From positions 1 to 64,000 of the forward strand of contig CALALX010000021.1 in the NCBI GenBank assembly GCA_937925635.1: DNA of 64,000 nt, given 5' to 3'. The notes beneath the pieces were generated by a model. That model did no database searches. It saw nothing but the letters and a program-made list of their open reading frames with translations, and was not told where the DNA came from. Shown one piece after another: positions 16,958 to 27,293 of this stretch. Made by a program: the position numbers and the translations under genes. The stretch comes from an uncultured Caulobacter sp. (GTDB lineage Bacteria > Pseudomonadota > Alphaproteobacteria > Caulobacterales > Caulobacteraceae). The stretch's first letter is position 1; each line of letters starts with the position of its first letter.

Positions 16958-18300
16958 CTGTCGAGACCGACCCCGGCCGCCGCGCGGTCGCGATCGTCGC
17001 CGTGCTCGGGGCGATGGCTGCCGTGGTGCTGGACGCCGGTCTTGTGAACGCGGCGCTGCCCACCATGGCCCGCTCGCTGGGGACGACCGCGGCGGACGCG
17101 GTGCGCGTCGTCACGGCCTACCAGGCGGCGCTGCTCATGGCCCTCCTGCCCAGTGGGGCGCTCGGTGAGCGGTACGGTCACAGGGCGGTGTTCACCGCCG
17201 GCGTGGCGGTCTTCACCACGGCGTCGTTGCTGTGCGCCCTGGCTCCGTCACTGCCCTGGCTGGTTGCGGCGCGCTTTCTCCAGGGCCTCGGCGGCGCGGC
17301 GGTCATGGCCCTGGGAGTCGCCCTGCTCCGGTTCACCGTGGCGACCGATCGCCTGGGCGCCGCGATCGGCTGGAACGCCACGACAGTCGCACTCTGCTCC
17401 GCCGCCGGACCGGCGCTTGGCGCCGTGGTGCTGAGCCGGGCGGGCTGGCCCTGGCTGTTCGCGATCAATCTGCCGCTCGGTCTGGGCGTGTGCCTCGCCG
17501 CCGGCGCGTTGCCTTCGACGGCCAGGCGCGACCAGGCGATCGATCCGGTCAGCATGCTTCTCAACGCCTCGAGCTTCGCCGCCCTGATTGGGGGCGTGGG
17601 ACTCTTCCCCGTCGCTCCGGCGCTCGGCGTCCCGCTGATCGCCGCCGCCGGTCTTGCGTTCGCGCTGCTGATCCGTCGCGAACGCTCCAAGGTTGCTCCG
17701 ATGGTTCCGGTGGACCTCCTCCGTCGCCCGGGTTTTCGCCTGACCGTGATCGCCGCGCTCTGCGGCTTCGCCGGCCAGACGGCCGCGCTCGTCGCCCTGC
17801 CTTTCCATCTTCACCAGCTCGGTCTCACGGTGTGGGAGGCCGGGACCTGCCTGTCGATCTGGCCGATGGCGGTGGCCGCCACGGCCATGACCCTGGGCCG
17901 AGGCTCGGACTGGTTGCCCCTGGCCTGGCTCAGCGTCGTCGGCGGCCTGCTGCTGGCCATCGGGCTGGCGAGCGCCGCCTTGGCCTCTGGCGAGGCGAGC
18001 GTGGCGCTGCTCATCCCCTGCCTGGCCTTGAGCGGCGTCGGCTTCGGCCTCTTCCAGACCGCCAACAATCGCAGCCTGTTTCTCGCCGCCCCGCCCGAAC
18101 GCAGCGGCGCCGTCGGCGGATTGCAGGGGACCGCCCGCCTGATCGGGCAGACGGCCGGCGCCGTCATGGCGGCCGGATTGCTGGAGGCGACATCGCTGGA
18201 CATCGCCCCGGGCGTCGCCTTCGGCGTCGGCGCGCTTCTCACCCTGGCGGCCGCCGTGGTGAGCGGGCTGCGGGCCTGGTCGCGCGAAGCGGCCGCCTAG
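16954..18300 (+). CDS. MFS transporter, DHA2-like
   Basis: This 448-residue transporter has about 14 hydrophobic segments and the DHA2-type signature LDAGLVNAALPTMARSLG near residues 26-43, with GERYGHRAVF as the loop 2-3 motif. Such proteins export drugs or small metabolites in exchange for protons. It overlaps the upstream cupin gene. Its TAG stop and the TAG stop of the convergent serine hydrolase share the same CTAG. Confidence 0.88.
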   Translation: MTVETDPGRRAVAIVAVLGAMAAVVLDAGLVNAALPTMARSLGTTAADAVRVVTAYQAALLMALLPSGALGERYGHRAVFTAGVAVFTTASLLCALAPSLPWLVAARFLQGLGGAAVMALGVALLRFTVATDRLGAAIGWNATTVALCSAAGPALGAVVLSRAGWPWLFAINLPLGLGVCLAAGALPSTARRDQAIDPVSMLLNASSFAALIGGVGLFPVAPALGVPLIAAAGLAFALLIRRERSKVAPMVPVDLLRRPGFRLTVIAALCGFAGQTAALVALPFHLHQLGLTVWEAGTCLSIWPMAVAATAMTLGRGSDWLPLAWLSVVGGLLLAIGLASAALASGEASVALLIPCLALSGVGFGLFQTANNRSLFLAAPPERSGAVGGLQGTARLIGQTAGAVMAAGLLEATSLDIAPGVAFGVGALLTLAAAVVSGLRAWSREAAA

Positions 18301-19424
18301 AGGCTGGCGTAGGCCGCGTCGATCAGGCGGCGGCTGCGCGGGTCGCCGATCAGGTGGACGTCCTGCCTGTTCATCACATAGGCGCCGGCGACGCGGCGCT
18401 CCGTGTCGGCGAAGGCGCAGCTGCCGCCCCAGCCGCTGTGGCCGATGGTGGTCGCCGTCGGGCCGTAGAAGAAGTTGGGCTCGTTGCGCATGAAGCCGGC
18501 GCCCCAGCTCATCTCGTAGGGCAGCACCAGGTCCTGGCCGCGGATGCGCTCGCGGCTGGCCTCGGCGACCATGGCCGGCGACAGCACCTCGACGTCGCCG
18601 ATCCTGCCGTCCGTCGCCAGGGCGCCGAAGAAGCGGGCCAGGGCCTCCGCGGTGGCGTGGCCGTTGGCCGAGGGCACCTCGATCTCGCGCCAATCCGAAC
18701 CCCGGCGACCGCTGGGCCCCGCCCAGGTCGACAGGAAGGCGGCGCGCTTGGGGTCGGTGACCTCGCCGAACTGGGGCAGGGCGCTCGGCGGCTTGAGGTC
18801 GGCGACGCGGCCGTGCTCGCCCTCGGGCAGTCCGATCCACAGGTCCAGGTCGGCGGGGACGGCGATGTCCTCGCGCAGGGCGGTCCCCAGGCTGCGGCCA
18901 TCGGCGCGGCGATAGATCTCGCCGACCAGATAACCGACCGTGAGGGCATGGTAGCCGCTGGCGCTGCCCGGCGCCCACATCGGAGCCTTGGCGGCCAGCA
19001 TGGCGGCGATGGCCGGCGGGTCGTACCAGAGCGTCGGGTCGATCGGTTCGACGAAGCCCGGCAGCCCGGCCTGGTGGGACAGAACCTGCTCGACGGTGAT
19101 GGCCCCCTTGCCCTGCGCGGCGAACTCCGGCCACAGCTCGGCGACCGGCTGGTCGTAGCGGAGCTTCCTGGCCGCAACGAGCCGCGCGATCATGGTCGCG
19201 GCCACGGCCTTCGTGGTCGAGAACACCATGGTCAGGGTCTCGGCGTCGAACGGAACCTCGGACTTGCGGTCGGCGAAGCCGGCCCACAGGTCGACGACCA
19301 TCTCGCCCTCGACGCTGAACGCGAACCGCGCGCCCAGCTCATGGCCGTCGGCGAAATTGGCGGCGAAGGCGTCGCGAACCGCCGTGAAGCCGCTGTCGCA
19401 GCGGCCGTGGATCTCAATGCTCAC
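18297..19424 (-). CDS. Serine hydrolase, class C beta-lactamase fold
   Basis: This 375-residue protein is in the beta-lactamase/esterase EstB family. The nucleophile motif is S69-T-T-K72, a GYHALT segment around residue 158 supplies the tyrosine, and GHSGWGG takes the place of the KTG triad. Such proteins are usually esterases or peptidases rather than true beta-lactamases. No signal peptide is visible, so it acts in the cytosol. The GTG start overlaps the stop of the upstream pyridoxal kinase gene (GTGA). Confidence 0.88.
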   Translation of the reverse strand: MSIEIHGRCDSGFTAVRDAFAANFADGHELGARFAFSVEGEMVVDLWAGFADRKSEVPFDAETLTMVFSTTKAVAATMIARLVAARKLRYDQPVAELWPEFAAQGKGAITVEQVLSHQAGLPGFVEPIDPTLWYDPPAIAAMLAAKAPMWAPGSASGYHALTVGYLVGEIYRRADGRSLGTALREDIAVPADLDLWIGLPEGEHGRVADLKPPSALPQFGEVTDPKRAAFLSTWAGPSGRRGSDWREIEVPSANGHATAEALARFFGALATDGRIGDVEVLSPAMVAEASRERIRGQDLVLPYEMSWGAGFMRNEPNFFYGPTATTIGHSGWGGSCAFADTERRVAGAYVMNRQDVHLIGDPRSRRLIDAAYASL

Positions 19425-20272
19425 GCCAGCCTCTCGATGCGGACGGTGGGGCTGGCCTGTTTGATGCGGGCGCCCATGGCCACGATTGGCAGCTCGGGCG
19501 AGGCCCAGATGCCGGCCGAGGTGATGGTTTCGGCCAGGCCGCCGACGGCGCGGGCGAGGCCGTAGGACGGCGTTTGGCCCTCCAGTTGTGCGGCGGCGAA
19601 CAGGGCGGTCAGCAGGTCGCCGGTGCCGCTGGGCGCCGAGGTGACCGACTTCTGGTGGGCGGCCAGCCAGGCCTCCTTCTTGTCGGCGTAGACGACGCCG
19701 ATCTCGCCGCCGCGGACGACGGACGACACCAGCACGGCCTTGCCGGTCAGACGCGCCGCGCGAACGGCGTTGGCCGGGTCGCGGCTGTCGCTGCCGGTGA
19801 TCCGCTGCAGCTCCCAGCTGTTGGGCGCGATCAGGTCGGCGCGGGGCAGCAGCTCATCCTGGATCGCCTGGGCGACCTCGGACGGGATGAAGAGGCCCTT
19901 GCCGGAATCGCCCATCACCGGGTCGACGACCACGAACGGCTTGCGGTTGAAGGCGCCCTCGCGCGGCGCGGCGCGCACGGCGTCGATGGCCCGGGCGGCG
20001 GCGCGCACCTGCTCGACGCTGGCGAAGTATCCGGTCAGCACCAGGTCGCAGAGGCCGAACAGCCCGTTGGCCTCGACGCCGTCGAGCATGCCCTCGAACG
20101 CCTCGACCGGCACCTGCGCCCCGCCGGGCGCGCCCCAGCCGGGGTGGCGCCCGTACAGCACCGTCGGCACGACGACGGGGTCGATCTTGAACTGCGTCAG
20201 CACGAGCGCCTGCGCCGAGCCGCCGACCCGGCTGCCTGCGACGTGGCTCGACATGATGAGGGCCATGGGCAT
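19421..20272 (-). CDS. pdxY: Pyridoxal kinase
   Basis: This 283-residue ribokinase-superfamily enzyme phosphorylates pyridoxal in vitamin B6 salvage. Evidence is the N-terminal SSHVAGSRVGGSA, the DPVMGDSGKG segment for nucleotide and metal binding, and the catalytic-site motif SGTGDLLTALF. Length is normal for PdxY/PdxK. Several ATG codons cluster at the start (MPMALIM); without a good ribosome site the exact start is unsure. The downstream hydrolase overlaps it. Confidence 0.92.
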   Translation of the reverse strand: MPMALIMSSHVAGSRVGGSAQALVLTQFKIDPVVVPTVLYGRHPGWGAPGGAQVPVEAFEGMLDGVEANGLFGLCDLVLTGYFASVEQVRAAARAIDAVRAAPREGAFNRKPFVVVDPVMGDSGKGLFIPSEVAQAIQDELLPRADLIAPNSWELQRITGSDSRDPANAVRAARLTGKAVLVSSVVRGGEIGVVYADKKEAWLAAHQKSVTSAPSGTGDLLTALFAAAQLEGQTPSYGLARAVGGLAETITSAGIWASPELPIVAMGARIKQASPTVRIERLA

Positions 20273-20352
20273 GGGCGAAGGGCTTAGCGGAGCCTGCCCT
20301 GCTTGGGTAGGGGGGGGATTGCGCGGGGGCCGTCTCGGGGTACGGTTTGGCC

Positions 20353-21093
20353 ATGCGGGGCGCGGCGATCATCGTTTCGGGACTGCTTCTGACGGCGGCC
20401 TGCGGGCCGGCGACGGAGGAGGCCGCCGAGACGACGACCACCGCTCCCACGATCGAGGAGCCCGACGGCGGCCCCCCGGCGCCCGAGCCGCCCGAGGTGT
20501 TTCCCGTGCCCGCGGGAACGGCCTGCGACATCCGCGGCGGCTGGTCGACCGACACCGACCCCGCCGGCCTGAACGTCCGCGCGGCGCCGTCCGAGGGAGC
20601 CGCGGTTCTGGGCAGGCTGCCGCGCGCAAAGTTCAGTCCGGCGGACGACCGCGTCCTCTACACCGTCTTCGACATCATCGAGGTCCGCGACGGCTGGGTG
20701 CGCATCGGCAATCCCATCGCGCCCGACGACTATTTCGCCGAGGGGCCGCCCAGGACCAAACTGCCCTCCGGCTGGATCAGCGGGCGCTACGTCGCCTTCG
20801 AAATCCAGGGCGACAAGGCTTTCGCCCAGCCCGATCCGGGCTCTCCGGTGATCGCGTCGCGCTGGACCACGCCCACGGGAGGCGAGCATCCGATGCGCTA
20901 TCGCCATTTGCTCGACTGCCGTGGCGAGTGGGTCAAGATGCTGTTCACGGATCACCAGTCCCGTGAGCGCGAAGGCTGGGCCCGGGGCGTCTGCAACAGT
21001 CTTGAGACCAGTTGCGACGGTGACGGCGGCGACACCTTCAAACCGAATGAGGAGCGGCCCCCGGGGCCTGAATACAAGCCTCCGCCGCCCTAG
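20353..21093 (+). CDS. SH3-domain lipoprotein
   Basis: This 246-residue protein has a lipoprotein-type signal (AAIIVSGLLLTAACG; the -3 residue is T, a slightly weak lipobox), then a Thr/Pro-rich linker to about residue 55. A bacterial SH3 segment follows (GLNVRAAPSEGAAVLGRLP), and the chain ends in a proline-rich tail. SH3-type domains often bind peptidoglycan or peptides; the role here is unknown. ATG at 20353 is used. Four cysteines near the C-terminus may form disulfides. It converges with ahcY. Confidence 0.75.
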   Translation: MRGAAIIVSGLLLTAACGPATEEAAETTTTAPTIEEPDGGPPAPEPPEVFPVPAGTACDIRGGWSTDTDPAGLNVRAAPSEGAAVLGRLPRAKFSPADDRVLYTVFDIIEVRDGWVRIGNPIAPDDYFAEGPPRTKLPSGWISGRYVAFEIQGDKAFAQPDPGSPVIASRWTTPTGGEHPMRYRHLLDCRGEWVKMLFTDHQSREREGWARGVCNSLETSCDGDGGDTFKPNEERPPGPEYKPPPP

Positions 21094-21110
21094 TGGAGCC
21101 AGCCGAAATA

Positions 21111-21144
21111 GGCGTCAGCGCCGTTCCGGGCGACGGCTGACGCC
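21111..21144. terminator. Hairpin between convergent lipoprotein and ahcY genes
   Basis: GGCGTCAGC at the left pairs with GCTGACGCC at the right, extended by CCGT/ACGG around one bulge. It stands between two converging stops and can act on both strands; there is no strong T-run. Confidence 0.55.
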
Positions 21145-21169
21145 GCCGCCTCTGCAACACCTATGCTGA

Positions 21170-22561
<1,392 letters not shown>

Positions 22562-22625
22562 GCGGTAGCTCCTATTGCGGCGTGAGGGCTCTATAGCCGT
22601 CCGGCGGCATCAGGACAACATGGAT

Positions 22626-22641
22626 ATAAAGATATCCTTAT
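22626..22641 (-). promoter_or_regulatory. Palindrome upstream of ahcY, SahR-like operator
   Basis: ATAAAGATATCCTTAT is a near-perfect palindrome around GATATC in otherwise GC-rich DNA. It covers the stop codon of the upstream CYTH gene. ArsR-type SahR/SamR regulators of methionine-cycle genes use AT-rich palindromes of this general kind; the exact match to that motif is from memory. Confidence 0.5.
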
Positions 22642-23222
22642 GTCTTGCCCAGCAGGCGATAGCCGCGTTCAGCCTTGGTCTCGGCGCTCGGCGTCAGCGG
22701 CGCGACGCGCGCCAGCCGCTCCGCCAGCGTGCGAAGCGCCGACGGGTTCCCCGTCTTGAGCTCGATCTCAAGCTCCAGAAGCGGGACGGACCGGTGGCCG
22801 GCCCGGATTTCGCCCGCGTCGATCACCAGTTCGACCAGGGCGCCGCCCTCCTCGATCATCCGGACCGCGCGCCGACTGGTCACCGTGAATAGTGGGACCA
22901 GCGCGGCGCCGTCGGGCAGGGCGGCGGGCGTCTCCGCCAGCAATGCGATCTCCGGCGCATCGGTCTTGACCGGCCATTCCCACTCGTCACGGCCGCCGTC
23001 CGCGCCAAGGGCCGACTTCAGGGTCTGGACGCGCTGGTCACCCGAGCGTCGCACGCGCAGGCCGAAACCCTGGCGGCGCAGCCAGTGGTCGGCGGTGTCG
23101 AAGTAGATGGCGTGCAGGTCCTTCACGGCCGTCTCGCCCCGCGGCAGAGCGGCCAGCACGGCGTCGGCGGCGTCGCGCGACAGCAGGAACTTCAGCTCGA
23201 TCTCACGGTCGGGCGCGGTCAT
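22638..23222 (-). CDS. CYTH domain protein (triphosphate tunnel enzyme)
   Basis: This 194-residue protein has the CYTH signature EIELKF near residue 7, then alternating charged strands ending LLELEIELKTG, as in inorganic triphosphatases such as YgiF. These enzymes hydrolyse inorganic triphosphate or related compounds in a beta-barrel tunnel. The start is MTAPDREIELKF (ATG at 23222); the larger open frame upstream is antisense to the next gene. There is no CHAD domain. The stop codon lies inside the ahcY operator. Confidence 0.87.
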   Translation of the reverse strand: MTAPDREIELKFLLSRDAADAVLAALPRGETAVKDLHAIYFDTADHWLRRQGFGLRVRRSGDQRVQTLKSALGADGGRDEWEWPVKTDAPEIALLAETPAALPDGAALVPLFTVTSRRAVRMIEEGGALVELVIDAGEIRAGHRSVPLLELEIELKTGNPSALRTLAERLARVAPLTPSAETKAERGYRLLGKT

Positions 23223-23306
23223 GGCCCGGCATCGCGCGTCGCACGCCTTCCCGCAAGGGGCGACGCCGCCTAGGGTGCCCCCATCGTCCAGAATGGGGAG
23301 CTTCCG

Positions 23307-24632
23307 ATGATCCAGAGACGAGGTCTCGTCGCCGCCGCGGCGGTCGCCTGCGCGACGCTGTTGTCCCTCTCGGCCGCCGCCCGGCAGGCGCCGGCCGAGG
23401 TGATCATCGTCCATGCCGGAACCCTGCTCGACCGTCCGGGCCAGGCGCCGCGCCGGAACGCCAGTCTGATCATCCGCGGCGGCCGTATCGAGGCCGTGCG
23501 GGACGGCTTCGTGCCCGCTTCGGAATTCGCCGGGGCCCGGGTCGTCGACCTGTCCGGCAAGTTCGTCCTGCCCGGCCTGATCGACAGCCACGTCCATCTG
23601 ACCAGCGACCGCGCCGGCGTCGAGGGCCAGCTGGCCGGCGTGACCGACTCGACCGCCGACTTCGCCTATGAGGCCGCCTGGAACGCCCGCAAGACCCTGG
23701 ACGCGGGCTTCACCACGGTGCGCAACCTCGGCGACGACGGCGGCGTCACCCTGGCGCTGCGCGACGCCATCGCCATGGGCCGCGTGCCCGGACCGCGCAT
23801 CATCGACGCTGGCAGCTCGATCTCGACGACCTCCGGCCATATGGACGGACGGCTGGGCTTCAATGACGTGCTGGCCGACGCCATCCCCCACGACAACGTC
23901 TGCGACGGTCCGGAGTCCTGCCGCCAGGCCGTGCGGCTGCAGGTCGGCCGCGGCGTCGACGTCATCAAGATCGCCACAACCGGCGGGGTGAACAGCCGCA
24001 TCGGCGCGGGTCTCGGCGCCCAGATGTTCGATGACGAGGCCAAGGCGCTGATCGAGACCGCGCACCTGTACGGCAAGAAGGTCGCCGTTCATGCCCATGG
24101 CGCCGACGGCATCAAGCTCGCCCTGCGTTACGGCGCCGACTCGATCGAGCATGGCACCATCATGGACGAGGAGACCCTCCAGCTGTTCCTGAAGACGAAG
24201 GCCTACTACGTGCCGACCCTGTCGACGGTGAACGGCTACCTGGAGCGGATCGCCAAGGACCCCAACGCCTATTCGCCGGAGGTTCGGGCCAAGATCGACT
24301 GGCGCATCTCGATCACCGGGGAGTCGTTGAAGAAGGCCGTCCCGCGCGGCGTGCGCATCGCCTTCGGCACCGACGCCGGCGTCTCCAAGCACGGCCGCAA
24401 CGCCGACGAGTTCGAGCTGCTGGTCAAGTACGGCCTGACCCCGATGGACGCCATCAAGGCCGCCACCGTCAACGCCGCCGACTTGCTGGGCCTCAGCGAC
24501 ATCATCGGCAGCCTCGAGGCGGGCAAGCAGGCTGACCTGATCGCCGTCGACGGCGACCCGCTGACCGACGTGACGGTGCTCAAGCGCGTGGGCTTCGTGA
24601 TGAAGGGCGGCAAGGTGGTGAAGGGCGGCTGA
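23307..24632 (+). CDS. Exported amidohydrolase (Xaa-Pro/Xaa-Arg dipeptidase-like)
   Basis: This 441-residue protein has a signal peptide (residues 1-26) and an amidohydrolase TIM barrel. Metal-ligand motifs are [11 protein letters not shown] (HxH), a lysine in [22 protein letters not shown] and FGTDAGV, so a two-metal site with a bridging lysine. The group includes enzymes shown to cut Xaa-Pro and Xaa-Arg/Lys dipeptides. It acts after export to the periplasm. It is not tightly linked to the genes around it. Confidence 0.88.
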   Translation: MIQRRGLVAAAAVACATLLSLSAAARQAPAEVIIVHAGTLLDRPGQAPRRNASLIIRGGRIEAVRDGFVPASEFAGARVVDLSGKFVLPGLIDSHVHLTSDRAGVEGQLAGVTDSTADFAYEAAWNARKTLDAGFTTVRNLGDDGGVTLALRDAIAMGRVPGPRIIDAGSSISTTSGHMDGRLGFNDVLADAIPHDNVCDGPESCRQAVRLQVGRGVDVIKIATTGGVNSRIGAGLGAQMFDDEAKALIETAHLYGKKVAVHAHGADGIKLALRYGADSIEHGTIMDEETLQLFLKTKAYYVPTLSTVNGYLERIAKDPNAYSPEVRAKIDWRISITGESLKKAVPRGVRIAFGTDAGVSKHGRNADEFELLVKYGLTPMDAIKAATVNAADLLGLSDIIGSLEAGKQADLIAVDGDPLTDVTVLKRVGFVMKGGKVVKGG

Positions 24633-24724
24633 CCCTGGGGCCCGAAGCTGATGCGGGCGAGCGCAGGATGACACCCAAACTGGGGACTGCTAGAGCCCCA
24701 GGGGCCCGCAGGGAGAGACGCCCC

Positions 24725-25726
24725 ATGAACGCCCCCGTCCGCTTCGTCGACCACGCCGAGCCGCGCCACGACTGGACGCGCGAGGAGGTCGAGGCGCTGT
24801 TCGACCTGCCATTCATGGAGCTGGTCTTCCAGGCCGCCCAGGTCCACCGCCGCTGGTTCGACCCGAGCGAGCTACAGCTCTCCCAGCTGCTGTCGATCAA
24901 GACCGGGGGCTGCGCCGAGAACTGCGGCTACTGCAGCCAGTCGGCCTCGTTCAACACGGGCCTGAAGGCCGAGAAGCTGATGGACCTCGATAACGTCGTG
25001 GTCGCCGCCAGGGCCGCCAAGGCCGGCGGGGCGCAGCGCTTCTGCATGGGCGCCGCCTGGCGCGACCTGAAGGACCGCGACCTGCCGAAGGTCGCCGAGA
25101 TGATCACGCAGGTGAAGGCGCTGGGCCTGGAGACCTGCGTCACCCTGGGCATGCTCAAGGCTGACCAGGCCGTGGCCCTGAAGGACGCCGGCCTCGACTA
25201 CTACAACCACAACCTCGACACCTCGCCGGAGTACTACGACAAGGTCGTCACCACCCGCACCTACGACGACCGTCTGGAGACGCTGCAGCACGTGCGCGAC
25301 GCCGGCATCTCAACCTGCTGCGGCGGGATCGTGGGCATGGGCGAGAGCCGCCAGGACCGCGCCAGCTTCCTGCACCAGCTGGCCACCCTGCCGGTCCATC
25401 CCGACAGCCTGCCGGTCAACGCCCTGGTCCCGGTCGCCGGCACGCCGCTGGGCGACAAGATCAAGCGCGAGGGCGAGATCGACGGCCTGGAGTTCGTGCG
25501 CACGGTCGCCGTCGCGCGCCTGGTCTGCCCCAAGTCGATGGTCCGTCTTTCCGCCGGCCGCGACGACATGAGCCGCGAGCTGCAGGCCCTCTGCTTCCTG
25601 GCCGGCGCCAACTCGATCTTCGTCGGCGGCAAGCTGCTGACCACCCCGCTGCCCGGCATGGACCAGGACAGCGTCCTGCTCCGCGACCTCGGCATGCGTC
25701 CGTTCGGGACGAGCGCGGAGACGTAG
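24725..25726 (+). CDS. bioB: Biotin synthase
   Basis: BioB is a radical SAM enzyme that inserts sulfur into dethiobiotin in the last step of biotin synthesis. The 333-residue protein has the cluster motif C63-x3-C67-x2-C70 ([10 protein letters not shown]), the conserved [11 protein letters not shown] segment and RLSAGRDDM for the second cluster. The ATG at 24725 is preceded by a GGGAGAGACG ribosome site; an upstream ATG extends the frame without homology. No other bio gene is in the window. Confidence 0.97.
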   Translation: MNAPVRFVDHAEPRHDWTREEVEALFDLPFMELVFQAAQVHRRWFDPSELQLSQLLSIKTGGCAENCGYCSQSASFNTGLKAEKLMDLDNVVVAARAAKAGGAQRFCMGAAWRDLKDRDLPKVAEMITQVKALGLETCVTLGMLKADQAVALKDAGLDYYNHNLDTSPEYYDKVVTTRTYDDRLETLQHVRDAGISTCCGGIVGMGESRQDRASFLHQLATLPVHPDSLPVNALVPVAGTPLGDKIKREGEIDGLEFVRTVAVARLVCPKSMVRLSAGRDDMSRELQALCFLAGANSIFVGGKLLTTPLPGMDQDSVLLRDLGMRPFGTSAET

Positions 25727-25733
25727 CTCTCCT

Positions 25734-25877
25734 CCCTTCCTCCTCGATGGAGGAAGGGTCGGGGATGGTGGTGAAACCGCCGAGCGGGCGGAAGGGCTCA
25801 ACGGGCTCGGCGCCACCGGGACGTTGTCTTCAGCGCAGCGGCTACACCACCCAACCCTCCTCCATCGAGGAGGAGGG
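25734..25877. repeat. Two-hairpin intergenic repeat, copy 2 (inverted)
   Basis: This 144-bp element is the reverse-orientation copy of that at 1942-2091. Its ends are CCCTTCCTCC-tcgat-GGAGGAAGGG and CCCTCCTCC-atcga-GGAGGAGGG, with GGGGATGGTGGTG and CACCACCCAA inside them. The right hairpin is followed by CTTTT, so on the plus strand it could end bioB transcription. The middle differs from copy 1. Confidence 0.8.
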
Positions 25878-25929
25878 CTTTTCGTGGGGGCATCCTCATG
25901 CGAACGCTTTCCCCATCGAGGGATGAATC

Positions 25930-26457
25930 ATGAGCCGCGTCTTCGGGAAGGTCTGCCAGAACGGCTACGTCGTCCGCGACATCGAGGCGGCGATGAAGCA
26001 CTGGATCGAGGTCATGGGCGTCGGTCCGTGGTTCTACATTGAGGACGTGAAGACCGACTGGTTCACCCATCGCGGGGTGACCTCGGATGTCAGAATGTCG
26101 ATCGCCTTGGCCAACTCCGGCGACCTGCAGATCGAGCTGATCCAGCAGCGCAACGACGCGCCCTCGATGTACAAGGAGTTCATCGACGCGGGCCTCGAGG
26201 GCCTGCAGCACATGAGCTACTGGACCACCGACTATCAGGGCCTCTACGACAAGGCGCTGTCGCTGGGCTACCGCGTCGGCCACGAGGGCCAGATCGGCGG
26301 CGAGCAGGGCCGCTTCGCCTACTTCGACACCCAGGCCCACCCGGGCACGGTGATCGAGATCTCGGACATCAGCGGAACCAAGGGACGGACGTTCGCCCAC
26401 ATCCGCAAGGTGGCCGAAGGCTGGGACGGGTCGGAGCCGGTGCGGTACTTCCGGTGA
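25930..26457 (+). CDS. VOC family (glyoxalase-like) protein
   Basis: This 175-residue VOC protein has GKVCQNGYVVRDIEAAMKHW at the N-terminus and a C-terminal HPGTVIEISDI where a metal-ligand glutamate would lie. The form resembles the Glyoxalase_4 group (methylmalonyl-CoA-epimerase-like); the substrate is not known. The next gene begins inside its stop codon (TGATG), so the pair is coupled. Confidence 0.84.
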   Translation: MSRVFGKVCQNGYVVRDIEAAMKHWIEVMGVGPWFYIEDVKTDWFTHRGVTSDVRMSIALANSGDLQIELIQQRNDAPSMYKEFIDAGLEGLQHMSYWTTDYQGLYDKALSLGYRVGHEGQIGGEQGRFAYFDTQAHPGTVIEISDISGTKGRTFAHIRKVAEGWDGSEPVRYFR

Positions 26458-27014
26458 TGGCGGGCGCCGACTGGGCCCGACATACGCACGCTCACTATCG
26501 CGAGATCTGGGGCGTCGACGGCGATCTGTGCCGCTTGCCCGACGGCCCGACCCATCAGTTGCCGGGTTTCGAGGTCAGGAAGTTCCCGCCGACAGCCGAT
26601 CAGGTGCTCTGGACCTACGCAACCTGCGGCATGAGCCAGCCCGGGGACAGCGAGCCGTTGGAGCTCCACATCCACGGTCGGGAAGAGTCGACCCGGCTCG
26701 TGCTGTTGCTGACTGTAGTGGCCCACTACCACCGGACCGGTCAGCGCCTGGGCCTCGGCCACACGGTCAACTTCGGTCTGGCGTGGCAACCGGGCTCGAG
26801 TTGCGATCGTGGCCTGATCTCGCTGCCCTATCTGTACGGGCCTCGCCTTGAGAACCTGACGGTCGATGGTGTCGCCGGCAAATGCCTGTGGCTGATCCCG
26901 GTCACCACGGCCGAGGTCGAGTTCAAGAAGTCGAATGGGCTCGATGCGTTGGAAGAACGTTTTGAGGGCGACGGCTTCGACTACGCCGACCCGCTCCGTC
27001 CCAGCGTCGCCTAG
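26457..27014 (+). CDS. Suppressor-of-fused (SUFU) domain protein
   Basis: This 185-residue protein resembles the bacterial suppressor-of-fused domain: AHYREIWG near the start, VLWTYATCGMS, EPLELHI and RLVLLLTVVAHYHRTG in the middle, then ISLPYLYGPRLENL and WLIPVTTAEVEFKKSNGLDALE near the end. The domain is named after an animal Hedgehog regulator; in bacteria it is scattered, sometimes in toxin-immunity settings, and its role is unknown. No toxin gene is adjacent. The ATG at 26457 overlaps the VOC stop; a GTG at 26454 is also in frame. Confidence 0.8.
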   Translation: MAGADWARHTHAHYREIWGVDGDLCRLPDGPTHQLPGFEVRKFPPTADQVLWTYATCGMSQPGDSEPLELHIHGREESTRLVLLLTVVAHYHRTGQRLGLGHTVNFGLAWQPGSSCDRGLISLPYLYGPRLENLTVDGVAGKCLWLIPVTTAEVEFKKSNGLDALEERFEGDGFDYADPLRPSVA

Positions 27015-27020
27015 AGCGCC

Positions 27021-27293
27021 CTACCGCTCCTCGTCGAACTTCCGGTTCACCAGGTCGCAGAGCGCTTCCAGCGCCGCTTCCGCCTCGTCGCCCTCGGCGC
27101 TGATCTCGATGGTGGAGCCGATGCCGGCGGCCAGCATCATCAAGCCCATGATCGAGCGCGCATCGACGGTGGAGCCGTCACGGCTGACCTGGACCTCGGC
27201 GTCGAAGCCGGCGGCCATCTTGACGAACTTGGCCGAGGCCCGCGCGTGCAGGCCTCGCTCGTTCACGATCTCGACGGTGCGGCGCACGCTCAC
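27021..27293 (-). CDS. ptsH: HPr family phosphocarrier protein
   Basis: This 90-residue HPr carries the phosphorylatable histidine H16 in RGLHARASAKF and the regulatory serine S47 in ARSIMGLMML, the target of HPr kinase. In alphaproteobacteria such HPr proteins serve regulation (PTS-Ntr) more than sugar uptake. Its GTG start overlaps the stop of the EIIA gene (GTGA). An upstream in-frame ATG would add a non-homologous tail and is rejected. EI and EIIC genes are not in the window. Confidence 0.93.
   Translation of the reverse strand: MSVRRTVEIVNERGLHARASAKFVKMAAGFDAEVQVSRDGSTVDARSIMGLMMLAAGIGSTIEISAEGDEAEAALEALCDLVNRKFDEER

Noticed and set aside
18297..19424. True beta-lactamase (antibiotic resistance) call
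   Set aside because: No signal peptide is present and HSG replaces KTG, as in esterase-like members, so a resistance role is not supported.
17232..19565. 777-codon plus-strand frame across the MFS and hydrolase genes
   Set aside because: It overlaps two genes with clear catalytic and membrane motifs, is rich in Arg/Gly/Pro, and spans a convergent gene boundary.
22562..22637. SAH or SAM riboswitch before ahcY
   Set aside because: The leader is only about 76 bases and I could not fit any known fold; the palindrome points to a protein repressor instead.
23223..24674. Upstream extension of the CYTH frame to a 678-codon product
   Set aside because: The extra part is antisense to the amidohydrolase gene. 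CYTH homology begins at the ATG at 23222.
26457..27014. Toxin-immunity locus around the SUFU-domain gene
   Set aside because: No secreted toxin, Rhs/CDI-like or polymorphic toxin gene is adjacent; the partner is a VOC protein.
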